In this document: positions 1 through 6,833 of the stretch, one piece after another
Layout of the letters: each line of letters starts with the position of its first letter
Position numbering within the stretch: position 1 is the stretch's first letter
DNA from: a bacterium
GTDB lineage: Bacteria > Patescibacteriota > Saccharimonadia > Saccharimonadales > Saccharimonadaceae
DNA length: 16,468 nt
Assembly: GCA_020626475.1 (NCBI GenBank)
Contig: JAHKZT010000009.1
Coordinates: 1-16,468 of the forward strand
Reading direction: 5' to 3'
Made by a program: the position numbers and the translations under genes
The notes under the pieces: model-generated
Told to the model about the DNA's origin: nothing
The model's input: the letters and a program-made list of their open reading frames with translations, nothing else
Database searches by the model: none

Positions 1-63
1 GCCAAATATCGCTGTAGCAAAAATTGACATTGATAGCAATCTAGCTATTTTTGCTTTTCTCAT
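1..63 (-). CDS. N-terminus of a secreted or membrane protein, cut by the left window edge
   Basis: Only the first 21 codons are visible, reading leftwards off the window. They begin MRKAKIARLL and continue into SMSIFATAIFG: a short basic stretch followed by a hydrophobic core, the form of a Sec signal peptide or first membrane helix. The ATG is supported by GGAG at 71-74 with a 7-nt spacer and by an extended -10 (TGC-TAATAT) at 87-95. The product cannot be identified because the mature part lies outside. The start is fairly sure; the function is unknown. Confidence 0.6.
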   Translation of the reverse strand, partial: MRKAKIARLLSMSIFATAIFG

Positions 64-86
64 ACAATTACTCCACTTATGCTTTC

Positions 87-95
87 ATATTAGCA
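87..95 (-). promoter_or_regulatory. Extended -10 promoter element of the left-edge gene
   Basis: On the minus strand TGC is followed directly by TAATAT, an extended -10 form. No convincing -35 lies 16-18 bp upstream. Predicted transcription starts near 80, giving a leader of about 17 nt that contains the Shine-Dalgarno site. Confidence 0.4.
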
Positions 96-128
96 TATGG
101 GGAATGGCGGCGATAATGTTATTTTACA

Positions 129-175
129 ACATGCGTCTTTACGTCAGTTCGCGAGACAGCGAACAGTGCGCATGT
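129..175. repeat. Nested inverted repeat upstream of the left-edge gene
   Basis: The outer arms are ACATGCG (129-135) and CGCATGT (169-175). Inside them lies a perfect 6-bp dyad, GTTCGC (147-152) and GCGAAC (159-164), with a 6-nt centre. It lies upstream of the left-edge gene's promoter, so it could be a regulator site or part of a small structured RNA ending at the terminator at 198-225. Neither strand has a T-run directly after it, so it is not itself a terminator. The 64-197 gap holds no other feature I can support. Confidence 0.45.
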
Positions 176-197
176 AGTATTTTTCAGTAGTAAATAA

Positions 198-225
198 AAT
201 CCCCAGATAAGCTCTGGGGATTTTT
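198..225. terminator. Intrinsic terminator after the pgeF-like pseudogene
   Basis: The stem is ATCCCCAGA/TCTGGGGAT around a short TAAGC loop. It has TTTTT on the plus side (221-225) and a T-rich run on the minus side, so it can act in both directions. It begins 9 bp beyond the restored stop codon of the pgeF-like gene (234), as expected for that transcript's end. Confidence 0.8.
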
Positions 226-233
226 CGCGTGCT

Positions 234-979
234 TTAATTCTTGCATATGAATAGGCCGTACTGGCCATTCACATGATTACCATTCTCGTCAACATCTCGT
301 CGAAATGACGGATATACAAATCGCCCGTCAGATGTTTTTGCACAAATATTGCAATGACATTCAGGGGACAACTCCGTCACTTCGACGCCATGTCGCTTCA
401 AGCAATAAATAATTGCCCTGTAGAGGTCTAAGAATACTCAATGAAGTTTAGATAGTTTGCAAAATCAATCCAAGCACGATCTTCGCCATATTCATAACAG
501 CATACTCCAGCGCACACGCCGATATATGCTTCGAACCGCCGAACACCGCGCTCACGCATCGCTTCAAGCGTGCGCTCAATAATTCCCTTGCTAAACGAAT
601 TAACGCTAGCATGCACGACTGCCAATGTTTCGCCACCATCTCCAACAATTGCCAAAAGGCAGCAGTCCGAAGCCCATCCCATGAGACAGACATTCGTGTC
701 GGTAATTAACGCATTACCATCGATTTTTTCAAACAAATCACCATTATCTGGCGCGTTAATGAATCTTATAAGATCATCGTTATTGTTCTTAAAACCTACT
801 ACTGCTAGATTACCCCTTGCGTTGATACCCGCTTCTTCGCATAATCGATATGCATTTTCGAGATTGCGAGACTTCTTCTCTGGAGACCAAACTGTCTTCT
901 GAAACGATATATCGTTTGCGGAATCAGTTCCCTGAGTGTGAATTAGATTAAAGCTACTTGTTTTAAGTACGATTGACAC
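234..979 (-). pseudogene. pgeF: Laccase-domain (PgeF/YfiH, polyphenol oxidase family) protein, frameshifted
   Basis: The family is the multicopper-like purine nucleoside phosphorylase/laccase-domain group (PgeF/YfiH, DUF152). The first frame (979-428) gives 183 residues. It holds the family core: ASDCCLLA (Cys106), VVHAS (His123) and IGVCAGVCCYEYGED. It then hits TAG at 430-428. A one-base step to the -1 frame restores 64 more residues from LDLYRAI (from 431) through a Cys-x-Cys-x-x-Cys stretch and FRRDVDENG to TAA at 236-234. The sum, about 247 residues, is the normal family length, so the break is a lesion or sequencing error rather than two genes. The start is GTG at 979 with AGGTGG 7 nt upstream (987-992); the nearby ATG at 981 is out of frame. 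The usual GWRG after the active His is replaced by SVNS, and the usual upstream QVHG motif is not recognisable. Family assignment is good; activity is doubtful even without the frameshift. Confidence 0.8.
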
Positions 980-1032
980 ATAATCACCACCTTTCTGTCG
1001 TATTTTTGTAAATGAGTGTCAATATACTTTAT

Positions 1033-1061
1033 ATTATATCAAATTATTGCGTTTTTGTCAA
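1033..1061 (-). promoter_or_regulatory. Consensus sigma-70 promoter of the pgeF-like gene
   Basis: Minus strand: TTGACA at 1061-1056, a 17-bp spacer, and TATAAT at 1038-1033, preceded by TGA (extended -10). Both hexamers match the consensus exactly at the optimal spacing. It begins 11 bp after the S51 peptidase stop codon, so the pgeF-like gene has its own strong promoter. Confidence 0.85.
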
Positions 1062-1072
1062 GTATAAGCATG

Positions 1073-1723
1073 TTAGTGCAATACCTGCATCTTGCGGCCG
1101 TCAACAATAATTACATCGGCATCGTCGAGCAACACTGCTTTGCCGCCGTAATTCGTAACATTACGACGATACATATCGGTCTTTTCGGAATGATCCTCGC
1201 GATAAGCATGACAAATCGGATAATAGTCAATCAGACCAAGCGCTTCAAGCGGTGCTTTCTTACCGTATAAATCTTTCGTTATCTCCGGTAGGCGATCTTC
1301 TCCACGCATATACGGCGCCAAATTCTTTGCTGCAACCATTGTGCCGGCGCTTTCCCCTGCATAAACAATTGCATCATTGAACAATGCGCGGCGAATAATA
1401 TTGTCCATGCCGCTCATGCGAAGCGCAGCATTCAAGAAGAATGGATTTCCGCCAAGACAATAAATAATTCCTGGATCGTATTGCTCTAGGTAGCTCTCTA
1501 ACTCATCGGCGCGACCAAAGAATAAACGCAAGTCGATTACCTGCGGATCGAAACCAGCCTGCGTAAATAACGCCATCTTATCGCCAAGCACGTTTGCTGC
1601 ATAATCCTCAGTCCGATAATCTCGGGCATTGCGAACAATCAGAACACGCCGATTACTGCCGCTTAGCTGTCGCAGGCGGTGGGCATGATTGCCAAGTTCA
1701 CTACTAGCTAAAAATAGTCTCAT
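1073..1723 (-). CDS. Peptidase S51 (PepE-like dipeptidase E family) protein
   Basis: 216 residues, the usual length for a single-domain S51 peptidase. These are cytoplasmic serine peptidases; PepE itself cleaves Asp-X dipeptides. The sequence shows the family's class-I glutamine-amidotransferase-like fold. It has CLGGNPFFLNAALR (89-102), matching the GGGNTF-type loop, then the nucleophile elbow YAGESAGTM with Ser125 as predicted nucleophile. A later LIDYYPICHAYRED segment has His172 as the likely catalytic His. The start is fixed by AGGAGG at 1731-1736 with a 7-nt spacer. It lies 70 bp after the SDR gene, with its own possible extended -10 (1772-1780). Substrate is not predictable: the family also includes cyanophycinase-like and other hydrolases. 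Confidence 0.8.
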   Translation of the reverse strand: MRLFLASSELGNHAHRLRQLSGSNRRVLIVRNARDYRTEDYAANVLGDKMALFTQAGFDPQVIDLRLFFGRADELESYLEQYDPGIIYCLGGNPFFLNAALRMSGMDNIIRRALFNDAIVYAGESAGTMVAAKNLAPYMRGEDRLPEITKDLYGKKAPLEALGLIDYYPICHAYREDHSEKTDMYRRNVTNYGGKAVLLDDADVIIVDGRKMQVLH

Positions 1724-1771
1724 CAGTGTTCCTCCTGCTCGCTTTTAGCGAAGATCATTACTAATGAGACT

Positions 1772-1780
1772 ATAATATCA
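1772..1780 (-). promoter_or_regulatory. Possible extended -10 element for the S51 peptidase gene
   Basis: The minus strand reads TGA-TATTAT in the 70-bp gap before the S51 peptidase. No recognisable -35 accompanies it. The leader would be about 40 nt and contains a small TCGCT-AAA-AGCGA hairpin (1739-1751) just before the AGGAGG site. Confidence 0.35.
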
Positions 1781-1793
1781 TCTTTTTCGAATT

Positions 1794-2555
1794 TTAGATG
1801 CAGGTATAACCGCCATCTACTGGCAAAATTACGCCAGTAACATAGCGTGCTTCGTCGGAAGCAAGAAATACGGCCGCCGCATCAAGCTCGCCCGGCTTGC
1901 CGTAGCGCTGCATTGGAACATGTGTTTTTGCGAATTCCTGAAAGCTCGGCGTATCGAGAGTTTCTTTCGTAAGTTCAGTTTCGAAATAGCCAGGACAGAT
2001 GGAGTTGCAAGTAATACCGTCAGTCGCCAACTCTGCCGCAACGGCGCGTGTAAAGTTTACGACTGCACCCTTGGAAGCGTGATAGGCGATTGTATGAATC
2101 TCTGTGTTGCCGACAAGGCCATACATACTGGCGATATTAATGATGCGACCATAATGGTTCTTTTGCATGATTTTTGCGAAAGCGCGCGTCATCTTGAAGA
2201 CGCTCGTCTCGTCCGTAGCGATTGTAAAATCCCATTCTTCATCAGTCATCGCAACTACGCCGTTATTCTTTGCGGAGCCTGCACAGTTAAGCAAGATATC
2301 AACGTGGCCAAATTCTTCTTCTGCCTTCGCAGCGGCATTATTGATATCTTCAGTGCTCGTAACATCGCACTTGATCGGGAGTACTTTTATGCCAAATTTG
2401 CCGCGCAATTCTTCAGCAAATTCCTCGAGACGTTCGATACGGCGCGCCAAAATTACCAAATCGGCGCCCTGCCCCGCAAAAGCCTTTGCCATCTGAACAC
2501 CAAGCCCAGAGCTGGCACCACTTACTACTGCTACTTTTCCTGTCAAATCAAACAT
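1794..2555 (-). CDS. Short-chain dehydrogenase/reductase (FabG/gluconate 5-dehydrogenase-like)
   Basis: 253 residues of classical SDR length; a cytoplasmic NAD(P)-dependent oxidoreductase. Visible motifs are the Rossmann glycine motif SGASSGLG (12-19), CDV (63-65), the NCAG motif (90-93), Ser143 in NIASMYG, Tyr158-x3-Lys162 in AYHASK, and the C-terminal VTGVILPVDGGY. The position normally held by the structural/catalytic Asn (NLTGVF-type) reads DETSVF, so Asn appears replaced by Asp115. ARR at 37-39 after the second strand may favour NADP. The ATG lies one base after the stop of the preceding gene, and CAGGAGGG sits in that gene's last codons, so translation is probably coupled. Fatty-acid synthesis (FabG), gluconate 5-dehydrogenase or another sugar/alcohol substrate are all possible; context does not decide. 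Confidence 0.85.
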   Translation of the reverse strand: MFDLTGKVAVVSGASSGLGVQMAKAFAGQGADLVILARRIERLEEFAEELRGKFGIKVLPIKCDVTSTEDINNAAAKAEEEFGHVDILLNCAGSAKNNGVVAMTDEEWDFTIATDETSVFKMTRAFAKIMQKNHYGRIINIASMYGLVGNTEIHTIAYHASKGAVVNFTRAVAAELATDGITCNSICPGYFETELTKETLDTPSFQEFAKTHVPMQRYGKPGELDAAAVFLASDEARYVTGVILPVDGGYTCI

Positions 2556-2556
2556 T

Positions 2557-3192
2557 CTATCCCTCCTGGACTTCCTTTAATGCTTCATCGTGTTCGTCTT
2601 TTTCCTCATCTACATCTTCATCATATTCGCGTTTTTTAAAAGACGACTCAAACTCAATTTCCTTTTTCTCAACATCGCAAGAATCTACGAAGCCATTATA
2701 GTTGTAAGAAATATATTTCGTGAAATCTTTGTCGAAAATTACTTCCAAACAGGCATAATTACTGAAGAAAAGACTCTTACTATCACCGTTATCTTTGGCG
2801 CCAACTTCGGTCTTATCCGTAATACAGATGGAGCTCATGAGCAAGGATGAGCTATTATCCTCGCCAAAAATACTCCTAATATTCCGACAGTCCTCATCCG
2901 AGACTTTTACATTCTCGCCGCTCGCAGCATCATAAAATTTCTTTGCCGAGGCCATAACTTCGGCGTCGGTAGCCGAATAATAGCTACTATCATATTCATC
3001 AGTATGCCTGTCTATCCATTCGGTAAACTTATCGAAGTTTAAGGTAATAAAGAGAAAGGCGATTATTATCATGATAAGCGGAAAACCGAATATAACGAAT
3101 AATACAATCAAGACGACCTTTAGGCCGGTATTATCTTTTTGAGGCATCGGAGCCTGCCCTGGTTGAATAGGGTCTTTTTGAATATCACTCAT
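2557..3192 (-). CDS. Single-pass membrane protein with acidic C-terminus, unknown function
   Basis: 211 residues. A short polar, Pro-rich N-terminus is followed by one strong hydrophobic segment at about 24-51, then a soluble domain of about 160 residues. That domain ends in a highly charged acidic/lysine tail rich in Glu and Asp. The soluble part has four scattered cysteines (DEDCRNI, SSICITD, YACLEV, DSCDVE). If it lies outside the membrane, which is an inference, they could form two disulfides. I recognise no family. It starts 12 bp after the rsmD stop with no Shine-Dalgarno site; instead TAAAAT lies exactly 6 nt before the ATG, suggesting a leaderless transcript in addition to read-through from rsmD. 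Its last codons carry the ribosome-binding site of the SDR gene. Confidence 0.75.
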   Translation of the reverse strand: MSDIQKDPIQPGQAPMPQKDNTGLKVVLIVLFVIFGFPLIMIIIAFLFITLNFDKFTEWIDRHTDEYDSSYYSATDAEVMASAKKFYDAASGENVKVSDEDCRNIRSIFGEDNSSSLLMSSICITDKTEVGAKDNGDSKSLFFSNYACLEVIFDKDFTKYISYNYNGFVDSCDVEKKEIEFESSFKKREYDEDVDEEKDEHDEALKEVQEG

Positions 3193-3198
3193 GTTTTT

Positions 3199-3204
3199 AT
3201 TTTA
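3199..3204 (-). promoter_or_regulatory. Putative -10 box giving a leaderless transcript of the small membrane protein gene
   Basis: TAAAAT on the minus strand, wholly between the rsmD stop codon (3205-3207) and the next ATG and separated from that ATG by 6 nt (AAAAAC). No Shine-Dalgarno is present, and no clear -35. Confidence 0.35.
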
Positions 3205-3732
3205 CTACAACTTTTGATACATCTTGATATGCGCCGCAGCATAAGATTTATCGCTGAACATGCTTAGGCCGCGGAATTCCCATGGCGCCGGCGATTCAGG
3301 ATGAGATAAAACAAAAATCCCGCCATGCTTTAGGTGCCTCAAAATCTCTTCGATATATTCATATTGCGGGTTCTCGTATGGAGGATCAGCAAAAATAATA
3401 TCATAATCATCGCGGAGCTTACGCACGAGCTTGCCTTGAGATTCGAGTTTAAACTTTGCGATATTGTCATGAATAGTTTTGGCGGCCTTGCGGTTATTCT
3501 CGAGAAAATCCACTTCCGCCGCACCGAGTGACAGCGCCTCGAGACCAATTGCGCCGCTACCGGCGAAGGCATCGAGAATTATCTTATCGGCAATCTCGCC
3601 ACGAAGACGATTAAAAATCGCAGAGCGCTCACGATCGCCCATCGGATGGGTCTTATCGGTCTTCGGAGTATCAATAAGGCGTCCGCCAAGCTTACCGGAA
3701 ATAATACGAATTTGGCTATTTTTTCTTGGCAT
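3205..3732 (-). CDS. rsmD: 16S rRNA (guanine966-N2)-methyltransferase RsmD
   Basis: 175 residues, slightly shorter than the roughly 185-200 typical of RsmD. The enzyme methylates N2 of G966 in 16S rRNA using SAM during small-subunit assembly. The N-terminal signature RIISGKLGGR and HPMGDRERSAIFNRL (29-43) are family hallmarks. Motif I is DAFAGSGAIGLEALS (54-68). The catalytic motif IV is FADPPYE (115-120). The ATG at 3732 is set by GGGAGG with a 5-nt spacer and overlaps the end of the upstream gene by 17 bp. That makes it part of the recG to SDR run. Confidence is high because all motifs are in order. Confidence 0.93.
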   Translation of the reverse strand: MPRKNSQIRIISGKLGGRLIDTPKTDKTHPMGDRERSAIFNRLRGEIADKIILDAFAGSGAIGLEALSLGAAEVDFLENNRKAAKTIHDNIAKFKLESQGKLVRKLRDDYDIIFADPPYENPQYEYIEEILRHLKHGGIFVLSHPESPAPWEFRGLSMFSDKSYAAAHIKMYQKL

Positions 3733-4576
3733 TTTTACCTCCCTTTTGCTTTAGTTTAGCACGATTTGCCTGCTCGAGACTCGAAGCCCAACCAAGAGTA
3801 ATCGCGCGTACAATTTCTGGAATCAGAATCTCGCGCGTCTCGAGCGCAAGCTGAGTTGTCCAACCGGTCTGCAAGAAATTGTCGTACATTTTGAGCGCAT
3901 CGACCTTATGAAGCGAATCATAAAAAGCCTTCTCAATATCAACATCATGAAAATCTTCATGCTTGGTGTCTTTTGGCATAATGCGCTTGAGGCCAATTGG
4001 CGCAATAATATAAGCTACGCCATACTCAAAGGCGATATGCTTCGTCATGACACCGCCTGCGCCCCAATAAAGCCAGTTGTTGCGAGCCGCTTGCGCAAGA
4101 TTATCGCCACGCATAATACCTTTGATTTCGTGACCAAAAATCCGTTTGTAATCTTTATCGGTCATTAGTTCATCGACGACCTCGCGGAATGGATAATGAT
4201 GCGCCGGCGTTAAGCCATCCGTAATCGCATGAGCCATCCAAGCCGCCTCAAACGCAGCACGTTCGTGATTGCTCTGGATTAGTGCCTGCGTAAGATTATA
4301 TTGATGGTCTAAAATATATTGACGCAAAACGCCGTCGTCATTGTCTGGCTGAATGAAATGGTCTGGCTCATCGACGCCCGGTGACTTTGCCTTTATGCCA
4401 TCCGGACCACGCGTGCCTTCAAAATAAAGAATCTTTTCAATGCTCGGAAAAATACGCGCATCGCGACCATATTCCTGCGCCAAGAGCTGACGAGCAGCCT
4501 TATCGAGCTTCTGATGAACGCCAATCAGCTTACCGGAGTGCTTCGACCCCTTAATAATGTCTAGAGTTGCATACAT
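3716..4576 (-). CDS. Zinc-dependent phospholipase C / S1-P1 nuclease-like protein, apparently cytoplasmic
   Basis: 286 residues, annotated hypothetical by any simple reading, but the metal-site residues are telling. His116-x3-Asp120-x5-His126 in HAITDGLTPAHH has the same spacing as the zinc ligands His118, Asp122 and His128 of Bacillus cereus phospholipase C. His180-x3-Glu184 (KHIAFE) matches that enzyme's His142-x3-Glu146 pair. His21 (GVHQKLD) and one of Asp72/His73/His91 would supply the remaining ligands. No signal peptide or membrane segment is visible, unlike exported PLC or P1 nuclease, and the N-terminal Trp ligand is absent. The C-terminus is a lysine-rich tail. The gene begins one base after the recG stop without its own Shine-Dalgarno and overlaps rsmD. 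Substrate (phosphodiester, phosphomonoester or nucleic acid) cannot be told. The fold is inferred from motif spacing. Confidence 0.65.
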   Translation of the reverse strand: MYATLDIIKGSKHSGKLIGVHQKLDKAARQLLAQEYGRDARIFPSIEKILYFEGTRGPDGIKAKSPGVDEPDHFIQPDNDDGVLRQYILDHQYNLTQALIQSNHERAAFEAAWMAHAITDGLTPAHHYPFREVVDELMTDKDYKRIFGHEIKGIMRGDNLAQAARNNWLYWGAGGVMTKHIAFEYGVAYIIAPIGLKRIMPKDTKHEDFHDVDIEKAFYDSLHKVDALKMYDNFLQTGWTTQLALETREILIPEIVRAITLGWASSLEQANRAKLKQKGGKNAKKK

Positions 4577-4577
4577 A

Positions 4578-6578
4578 TCAATTCAAAGTCGTTAAGCGCT
4601 GATATTTTCTGACGCTTGCGCTTAGCTCTTTATATTCTACCATATCATAGCCTTGTTTCATGAAGTCCTTCACGAGTAGGTCGGCACGATGAACCAGTTT
4701 TGTATCCGTAATTGTCGCAATACGCAAATCCATTGCACCATGCTGGAGCGAACCGTAAATTTCGCCCGGTCCGCGCAATTTTAAATCAACCTCAGCGAGA
4801 TAAAAACCGTCCTGCGACCGCTCAATTTCGCGCAGACGCTTCGTTGGCGCATCAGTACTAGAATTCACTAAGTAACAATAGCTCGCCGCGCTACCGCGCC
4901 CTACGCGGCCACGCAACTGGTGAAGCTGGCTAAGGCCATATTGATCCGCATCAGCAATTACCATTACTGTCGCATTCGGAACGTTCACGCCAACCTCGAC
5001 TACCGTCGTTGAGACAAGAACCTGGATTTCATTCTTCGCGAAAAGCGACATGATTTCGTCTTTTTCGGCCGGCTTCATTTTGCCATGCAAATAGGCGACA
5101 TTATAATTCGGAAAGCGCTTTGCAATCTTCTTTACTTCCGCCTGGACAGACTTTAGCTCAGATTCACCCTTATCATCGATTTTCTTGCAGATATAGTAGG
5201 CCTGGTGACCGGCATCGAGTTCTTTTTCGACCGCGTCCCACATCTGCGCCGTGCTGACCGGTGAAACAATCTTAGTCGTAATTGGCTGGCGACCGGCTGG
5301 CAATTCATCGAGGACGGAAACCGCAAGATCGCCAAAAATCGTAAGTTGGAGCGAACGCGGAATCGGCGTCGCAGTCATAGATAAAAGATGCGGCATCGTA
5401 TGTGCTTTAGCAAGCAATTTCTGGCGCTGCGCCACGCCAAAGCGATGTTGCTCATCAATAATCGCAAGACCAAGATTCTTGAATTCCGTATCGTCAGTAA
5501 TCAGCGCGTGCGTACCGATCACGAGATCGACTTCGCCAGATTTAATATGCTTTTTTAGCTCCGGCTTATGTTTTGTCGAGCCAGTCAATAAAGCCACATT
5601 TAGCTCGTCTCCAAAGAGCTTCTGGAGCGATTCGGCATGCTGAGTTGCCAAAACCTCCGTCGGCGCCATAAGTGCCGTCTGAAAACCGGCTTTTGCCGCT
5701 ACATAGGCGCTAAGTGCCGCCACCATGGTTTTACCCGAGCCAACGTCGCCCTGCAAGAGGCGATTCATTGGAATTTCACTATTTATGTCTTGGATTATTT
5801 CCCAGGTCGCTAGACGCTGCGCATTCGTAAGTTTGAACGGTAGTTTCGCAATAAAGTTTTTAAAAGCCTCCATGTCGGTTTTTATCGGGGACGTATGAAG
5901 CTTCTGGTTCTCTTCTCGGTTCAGACGGGCGGCTAGTAGTAGCGAGAATAACTCCTCGGTCGCTAGATATTCGCGGCCTTTTTTGGCCTGCTCAACGGTC
6001 TCTGGGAAATGCACATCTAGTAGAGCATCGGCGCGCCCAGGAAAGTTCGGGATCATATCTGGAACGAGCGCGATATTATTCTGCATAGAGTGGATGAATT
6101 TCTTGAAATCTTGTGATTTAATTGTGCCGCGCATTGGATAAATTGGCTGGATTTTATCCGAGTCAGGTGCCTCATAATCCTCTGCTTTGACGGCAGAAGA
6201 ATTCTGGAGCTGATAGCGACCGTAGCTCAACTGCATCGTACCACTAAAGAGATATTCTTCCTGCTCACTAAACTGTTTAGCGCGGTAAGGCTGATTAAAC
6301 CAAATTGCCTTAATGGCGCCAGTTTTATCACGAAGAGTTGCTTCGGTTAGAGTTAAACGCCCTTTGACGCGGCGTGTATTTATTGATTCAACGCGAGCTT
6401 TAACGGTGACTTTGCCCGGCTTTAGATCGGCAATGTTTTGCGCCTGCTGGAAGTTTTCATAATCACGCGGCAAATGATAAATAAGATCGCGAAGCATAAA
6501 AATCCCGGCCTTATGCAAGACCTCGGCAGTTTTAGGACCAATGCCCTTGACCTCCTCTATTGGCGCCGCCAAATCCAT
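4578..6578 (-). CDS. recG: ATP-dependent DNA helicase RecG
   Basis: 666 residues, near the usual 670-690. RecG remodels stalled replication forks and branch-migrates Holliday junctions. An N-terminal helix-hairpin-helix-like segment (EVKGIGPKTAEVLHKAGI) and the OB-fold wedge domain (about 55-135) precede the helicase core. The core contains Walker A GDVGSGKT (277-284), APTEVLATQH, the DEQH box (375-378, IIDEQHRFG), SMTATPIPR, and motif VI QLRGRVGRG. RecG's LRGPGEIYGSLQHG signature and C-terminal domain are intact. The ATG has no Shine-Dalgarno, but TATAAT sits exactly 6 nt upstream (6585-6590), pointing to a leaderless transcript. It heads a tight run with the PLC-like gene and rsmD. Confidence 0.96.
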   Translation of the reverse strand: MDLAAPIEEVKGIGPKTAEVLHKAGIFMLRDLIYHLPRDYENFQQAQNIADLKPGKVTVKARVESINTRRVKGRLTLTEATLRDKTGAIKAIWFNQPYRAKQFSEQEEYLFSGTMQLSYGRYQLQNSSAVKAEDYEAPDSDKIQPIYPMRGTIKSQDFKKFIHSMQNNIALVPDMIPNFPGRADALLDVHFPETVEQAKKGREYLATEELFSLLLAARLNREENQKLHTSPIKTDMEAFKNFIAKLPFKLTNAQRLATWEIIQDINSEIPMNRLLQGDVGSGKTMVAALSAYVAAKAGFQTALMAPTEVLATQHAESLQKLFGDELNVALLTGSTKHKPELKKHIKSGEVDLVIGTHALITDDTEFKNLGLAIIDEQHRFGVAQRQKLLAKAHTMPHLLSMTATPIPRSLQLTIFGDLAVSVLDELPAGRQPITTKIVSPVSTAQMWDAVEKELDAGHQAYYICKKIDDKGESELKSVQAEVKKIAKRFPNYNVAYLHGKMKPAEKDEIMSLFAKNEIQVLVSTTVVEVGVNVPNATVMVIADADQYGLSQLHQLRGRVGRGSAASYCYLVNSSTDAPTKRLREIERSQDGFYLAEVDLKLRGPGEIYGSLQHGAMDLRIATITDTKLVHRADLLVKDFMKQGYDMVEYKELSASVRKYQRLTTLN

Positions 6579-6584
6579 AGATAT

Positions 6585-6590
6585 ATTATA
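6585..6590 (-). promoter_or_regulatory. Putative -10 box giving a leaderless recG transcript
   Basis: Consensus TATAAT on the minus strand, separated from the recG ATG by 6 nt (ATATCT). A start 6-7 nt past the -10 would fall on or next to the A of the ATG. No Shine-Dalgarno is present and the -35 region is weak. Confidence 0.45.
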
Positions 6591-6603
6591 GCTTATTTTG
6601 GTA

Positions 6604-6771
6604 CTAAGAATCTCTTGTGCTTGCGCTATAATAGGCGAATCTTTCTCGGGATGTCGTAATAGCGTAATACATGAGTTTGTTTCGATGCAAAGCTAAAAGA
6701 GCACGAGAGGCAATTCCGCTCATCACGCCACAATAGTCATAAATAATACACGCTATAATCTTTGTTTCCAT
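6604..6771 (-). CDS. Possible small ORF (55 codons) upstream of recG
   Basis: Reads METKIIACIIYDY... to TAG 25 nt before recG. It is in the same frame as the small ORF at 6790-6939, separated from it by two stops (TAG and TAA) within a few codons. There is no Shine-Dalgarno at a useful distance from the first ATG (a single AGG is about 17 nt away), and the composition (many Tyr, Arg, Ser) is not obviously protein-like. It may be the tail of a decayed gene or chance. No family is recognised. Confidence 0.2.
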   Translation of the reverse strand: METKIIACIIYDYCGVMSGIASRALLALHRNKLMYYAITTSRERFAYYSASTRDS

Positions 6772-6833
6772 TTTGGAAAATTATTCTACCTAACGCATTA
6801 CTCTCCGGAGAGAAACTTTTTCCATTTTGGAAA
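6765..6833. repeat. Duplicated 15-bp dyad (TTTCCA-TTT-TGGAAA), copies 54 bp apart
   Basis: Identical 15-mers at 6765-6779 and 6819-6833, each a dyad with 6-bp arms TTTCCA and TGGAAA. The flanks extend the pair into a larger 20-bp imperfect inverted repeat (6761-6780 with 6818-6837) that mismatches only at the central TTT. The spacing is close to five helical turns, as for paired operators. Between them is a perfect 12-bp palindrome CTCTCCGGAGAG (6801-6812). If the region codes, the repeat corresponds to SKME in both small ORFs. Confidence 0.6.

Noticed and set aside
129..175. LexA/SOS box (GTTCG and CGAAC half-sites)
   Set aside because: The half-sites are in the opposite order (GTTCGC-N6-GCGAAC, not CGAAC-N4-GTTCG), so it is not the Gram-positive LexA motif.
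420..450. Programmed -1 frameshifting to make the full PgeF-like protein
   Set aside because: The junction (GAG TAT TCT TAG) has no X-XXY-YYZ slippery heptamer and no clear downstream stem; a mutation or sequence error is simpler.
1920..2639. Plus-strand ORF of 239 codons antisense to the SDR gene
   Set aside because: Opposite the strong SDR reading with all motifs; Cys/Phe-rich composition typical of a shadow frame and no Shine-Dalgarno.
6438..6659. Plus-strand ORF of 73 codons spanning the recG start
   Set aside because: It is mostly antisense to recG, has no ribosome-binding site and no recognisable product; recG on the other strand is certain.
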